From: an uncultured Eubacteriales bacterium
GTDB taxonomy: Bacteria; Bacillota; Clostridia; Monoglobales; Monoglobaceae
DNA: 54,000 nucleotides
Direction: 5' to 3'
NCBI GenBank assembly: GCA_900542675.1
Contig: UQOT01000004.1
Coordinates: 1 to 54,000, forward strand
Below are positions 51,988-54,000 of the stretch, one piece after another (position 1 is the first letter of the stretch; each line of letters begins with the position of its first letter). Both the position numbers and the translations under genes were made by a program. The notes below the pieces were generated by a model. That model ran no database searches. It saw nothing but the letters and a program-made list of their open reading frames with translations, and had not been told where the DNA came from.

Positions 51988-52025
51988 TTCAAACACTCCA
52001 AAATTAAATAATCCCCAATATTGCT

Positions 52026-52054
52026 ATTTTATCATATTAAGATTTTTAATTCAA
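52026..52054 (-). promoter_or_regulatory. Promoter of ispG-polC-rsmG
   Basis: Minus-strand TTGAAT (52049-52054), 17 bases, TAAAAT (52026-52031). Confidence 0.55.
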
Positions 52055-52093
52055 GTACTTTATTCGTAAGTTTTCGAGGAGAGGAACATATGA

Positions 52094-52122
52094 TTGATTT
52101 TTGCACTGTTATATGATAAAAT
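52094..52122 (+). promoter_or_regulatory. Promoter of the methyltransferase gene
   Basis: TTGATT (52094-52099), 17 bases, TAAAAT (52117-52122). Confidence 0.5.
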
Positions 52123-52209
52123 TTATTTAATAAAAAAGAATAATCGAAAGGAACTTTAGCCCAACAATATTTTGACGGGTATAAGCCGAAATTTGAAAGG
52201 AATTAACAA

Positions 52210-52827
52210 ATGAAAAATCCATGGGAAGAAATTTCATTAACCGATTATGAAAATCATATGAAGCTTGATTCGGTTATGCAGTTACAAGCTATGAATGAAA
52301 TGATGAAAGGTCAATTTGACGCTTATCCCATTACCAATGTAATGATATTGGGTATTGCAGGCGGCAACGGTCTTGAACATATCTCAAAAGACAAATTTAA
52401 AAAAGTATATGGAGTAGATATTAATTCTTCTTATTTAGAAGAAGTTATTCGCAGATACCAAAATTTAAATGGTATTTTGGAATGTCTATGTATTGATTTG
52501 ATAAATGAAGCTGACAAACTGCCAAAATCTGATATGGTCATTGCAAATCTGCTTATTGAATATATAGGATATGAATGTTTTAAGTATGTAGTTAAGCATG
52601 TAAATCCTAAATATATATCGTGTATTATTCAAATTAACGTCGAGGATAATTGGGTGTCAAATTCGCCGTATTTGCACGTTTTTGACGGATTGGAACAAGT
52701 GCATCATCAAATGGAAGAACAAGCATTGGAAAAAGCAATGCTTAAAATCAACTATCATCCAATAAAAACTTTAGAACATATGCTGCCTAACGGAAAAAAA
52801 TTAGTACAGATAGATTTTGAAAGATAA
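52210..52827 (+). CDS. Class I SAM-dependent methyltransferase
   Basis: This is a 205-residue cytoplasmic methyltransferase with a Rossmann fold. Motif I is VMILGIAGGNGLEHI (about 43-57), followed by VYGVDINSSYLEEV with the acidic residue that holds the SAM ribose, and then MVIANLLIEYIGYECF. The N-terminus NPWEEISLTDYENHMKL and the C-terminal THxxP-like end are shared with a group of uncharacterised clostridial methyltransferases. The substrate is unknown. The region is more AT-rich than the neighbouring polC operon, which suggests an accessory gene. The ATG follows GAAAGGAA. Confidence 0.85.
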   Translation: MKNPWEEISLTDYENHMKLDSVMQLQAMNEMMKGQFDAYPITNVMILGIAGGNGLEHISKDKFKKVYGVDINSSYLEEVIRRYQNLNGILECLCIDLINEADKLPKSDMVIANLLIEYIGYECFKYVVKHVNPKYISCIIQINVEDNWVSNSPYLHVFDGLEQVHHQMEEQALEKAMLKINYHPIKTLEHMLPNGKKLVQIDFER

Positions 52828-52836
52828 AACATATTT

Positions 52837-52964
52837 GGAACAGAGCGCAGTCTGTGTTTTTTAGGGCTCCCGAAAACGCTTACGTTTTTGGGAAGAGGAG
52901 GAACAACGCAGCGGGTGACTGATTTTTGTGCAAACAAAAATCGGAACAGAGCGCAGTCTGTTCC
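52837..52964. terminator. Pair of near-identical terminator hairpins between the methyltransferase and tRNA-Arg
   Basis: GGAACAGAGCGCAGTCTGT occurs at 52837-52855 and again at 52943-52961. In the first, ACAGA/TCTGT is followed by GTTTTTT and ends the methyltransferase transcript. The second, read on the minus strand as GGAACAGA/TCTGTTCC then GATTTTTG, ends tRNA-Arg. A third hairpin AAAACG/CGTTTT (about 52875-52888) lies between them. Confidence 0.65.
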
Positions 52965-52971
52965 GACGAAT

Positions 52972-53048
52972 TGGTGCGCCAGGAGGGATTCGAACCCCCG
53001 ACCTAACGGTTCGTAGCCGTTCACTCTATCCAGCTGAGCTACTGGCGC
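52972..53048 (-). tRNA. tRNA-Arg (ACG)
   Basis: A 77-nt cloverleaf with acceptor GCGCCAG/CTGGCGC. The anticodon stem-loop AACGG-CTACGAA-CCGTT gives anticodon ACG (A34 expected to be edited to inosine), the T-loop is GGTTCGAATCC, and CCA is encoded. Confidence 0.96.
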
Positions 53049-53172
53049 ATTTCTATTCCGAACTTTTTTATTATACCACCTTAACGTTTTTTTTGCAAGT
53101 CATTTTTGTAAACTTTTTTCAATATATTTTTCACAATTATTTATCCAATATTAACCTTGAGTTCATTAATTA

Positions 53173-53201
53173 TTAACAATAACGTGTTATTATGGTATTG
53201 T
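53173..53201 (+). promoter_or_regulatory. Probable promoter of the 84-residue ORF
   Basis: TTAACA (53173-53178), 17 bases, TATTGT (53196-53201). The -10 is weak. Confidence 0.35.
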
Positions 53202-53244
53202 AAAAAGCGGCGGTTTAAATACTGCCGGGAAAGGAGCGAACATT

Positions 53245-53499
53245 ATGCTATGCAATGTCAAAAGCGGAAATGTGACAGCACTTCTCTCAAGCCTTACCGG
53301 CGCTGATGAAAAGGAAATTGAAGCCTTATTGTTAACCGGTCTTACACCTTGGGTCGTTGCGTCACGTTATGGAAAATACGATGAGTTTAAAACAATAGTA
53401 AAAAGCAATTATGCAATGCATCTTCAGGTGTTGATTAACAATAATGAAATTTCCGTGAGTGACGCCAATGAAATGTATAATAAAATCAGCGATTATTAA
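53245..53499 (+). CDS. Small hypothetical protein, 84 residues
   Basis: I do not recognise this soluble, helical protein. It has no membrane segment and no Cys pair. Visible features are DEKEIEALLLTGLTPWVVASRYGKYDEF and a C-terminal NNNEISVSDANEMYNKI that could form a helix-turn-helix-like or adaptor fold. The start ATG follows AAAGGAGCGA, a strong site, so the gene looks real. The next gene, queH, has its own promoter, so the two are probably separate units. Confidence 0.7.
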   Translation: MLCNVKSGNVTALLSSLTGADEKEIEALLLTGLTPWVVASRYGKYDEFKTIVKSNYAMHLQVLINNNEISVSDANEMYNKISDY

Positions 53500-53503
53500 A
53501 TTA

Positions 53504-53532
53504 TTGACAGACAAAATCCTATGATGTATAAT
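53504..53532 (+). promoter_or_regulatory. Promoter of queH
   Basis: Perfect TTGACA (53504-53509) and TATAAT (53527-53532) with 17 bases between. Confidence 0.7.
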
Positions 53533-53566
53533 AAAAATAGGAATTTAACATATATCGGAGAAAATT

Positions 53567-54000
53567 ATGAACAACATCAACTATCAGCGTGTGCTTGATA
53601 AGATTTTAAATAATATCGGCAATAATACAAAAAAGCTTTTACTTCATAGCTGCTGCGCACCGTGCAGCAGCTATGTTTTAAAGTATCTTACCGAATATTT
53701 TGATATAACGGTTCTCTATTATAATCCAAATATCACAGACAGCGATGAATATGAAAAAAGAAAGAGCGAGCAAATCAGGTTAATTAATGAAATGCCGAAA
53801 GTTCATAATATAAACATACTTGATACAGAGCACGATAAAAGCGAATTTTACAAAATTGCAAAGGGACTTGAAAACTGCCCCGAATGCAGCGAAAGATGCC
53901 TAAAATGCTATCGATTGAGACTTGAAAAAGCCGCAGAAATTGCTAAGGAAAACGGATACGACTATTTTTGCACAACGCTTACCATAAGTCCCCTTAAAAG
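53567..54000 (+). CDS. queH: Epoxyqueuosine reductase QueH (3' partial)
   Basis: The last 434 bases encode the first 144 residues of a QueH (DUF208) protein, the non-cobalamin epoxyqueuosine reductase that completes queuosine in tRNA. Visible hallmarks are LLLHSCCAPCSSYVL with the CC..C motif (about 26-40) and YYNPNITDSDEYEKRKSEQ. The second Cys cluster is NCPECSERCLKCYRLRLEKAA (about 103-123), then FCTTLTISP. These cysteines hold an iron-sulfur cluster and a second metal. The ATG follows CGGAG. The gene runs off the window. Confidence 0.95.
   Translation, partial: MNNINYQRVLDKILNNIGNNTKKLLLHSCCAPCSSYVLKYLTEYFDITVLYYNPNITDSDEYEKRKSEQIRLINEMPKVHNINILDTEHDKSEFYKIAKGLENCPECSERCLKCYRLRLEKAAEIAKENGYDYFCTTLTISPLK

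Noticed and set aside
1..54000. CRISPR arrays, prophage, integrase/attachment sites, rRNA, replication origin
   Set aside because: No regularly spaced direct repeats, phage structural genes, recombinases, rRNA segments or DnaA-box clusters were found.

Overview
The window reads as a chromosomal segment from an anaerobic, low-to-mid-GC, Gram-positive member of the Clostridia, probably a gut-type polysaccharide user of the Oscillospirales/Monoglobales kind. The evidence is the Gram-positive DNA polymerase PolC, Veg, SpoVG, RNase Y, an orphan MsmX-type ATPase, an oxygen-sensitive ribonucleotide reductase (NrdD/NrdG), rubredoxin, an SLH-domain wall enzyme, a secreted GH5 glucanase and a DUF2325-DUF3793-flavodoxin operon. 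Species-level placement is inference. Most genes have a strong GGAGG site, and most promoters I could read have a TTGNNN/TATAAT pair with a 17-base spacer.

Layout: 1-1.2 kb holds the end of a polyol/hexuronate dehydrogenase and a rubredoxin. 1.3-7.8 kb holds a TetR regulator divergent from an MMPL (RND-type) exporter that is translationally coupled to a very large GLUG-repeat, coiled-coil surface protein. 7.9-13 kb is housekeeping (phosphodiester glycosidase, SpoVG, MurC, HU, and an unusual trichomonad-like IMP dehydrogenase). 13.1-15.4 kb is an AT-rich island with a small XRE-regulated divergon and a gene-free stretch bearing dispersed repeats. 15.5-23.5 kb holds an MBOAT/DHHW acetylation pair, Veg, RNase Y, a SecG with a long acidic tail, a GT2 glycosyltransferase and an SLH/M15 peptidase. 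23.6-24.9 kb is a patchwork with a stop-interrupted DUF3788 gene, an RNHCP gene behind a leader-peptide/hairpin region, and a DinB-like gene stub.

24.9-29.3 kb holds an AraC regulator, a large GH106-like glycosidase and an RpiB-type sugar-phosphate isomerase. 29.3-34.8 kb has two copies of a small inverted-repeat element (MITE-like), surface-protein and ribbon-helix-helix remnants, NrdG/NrdD with tandem NrdR-type boxes, and the MsmX-type ATPase. 35-40.7 kb holds ArgC-ArgB, an L,D-transpeptidase and a modular GH5 enzyme. 41-45.4 kb holds the flavodoxin-DUF3793-DUF2325 operon with repeated GTTAG-N6-CTAAC operators, a DUF2798 protein behind a 19-bp inverted repeat, and a MATE exporter/cytidylate-kinase-like operon behind an attenuator-like terminator. 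45.4-52 kb holds tRNA-Thr, tRNA-Asp and the IspG-PolC-RsmG operon. The end has a methyltransferase, tRNA-Arg, a small orphan protein and the start of QueH.

The best candidates for undescribed biology are regulatory: the leader peptide and alternative hairpins in front of the RNHCP gene, the shared operators of the DUF2325/DUF3793/flavodoxin operon, and the nested structure in front of the DUF2798 gene. The MMPL/GLUG-coiled-coil exporter pair and the tailed SecG are the most unusual proteins. No CRISPR array, prophage, transposase or replication origin was seen.
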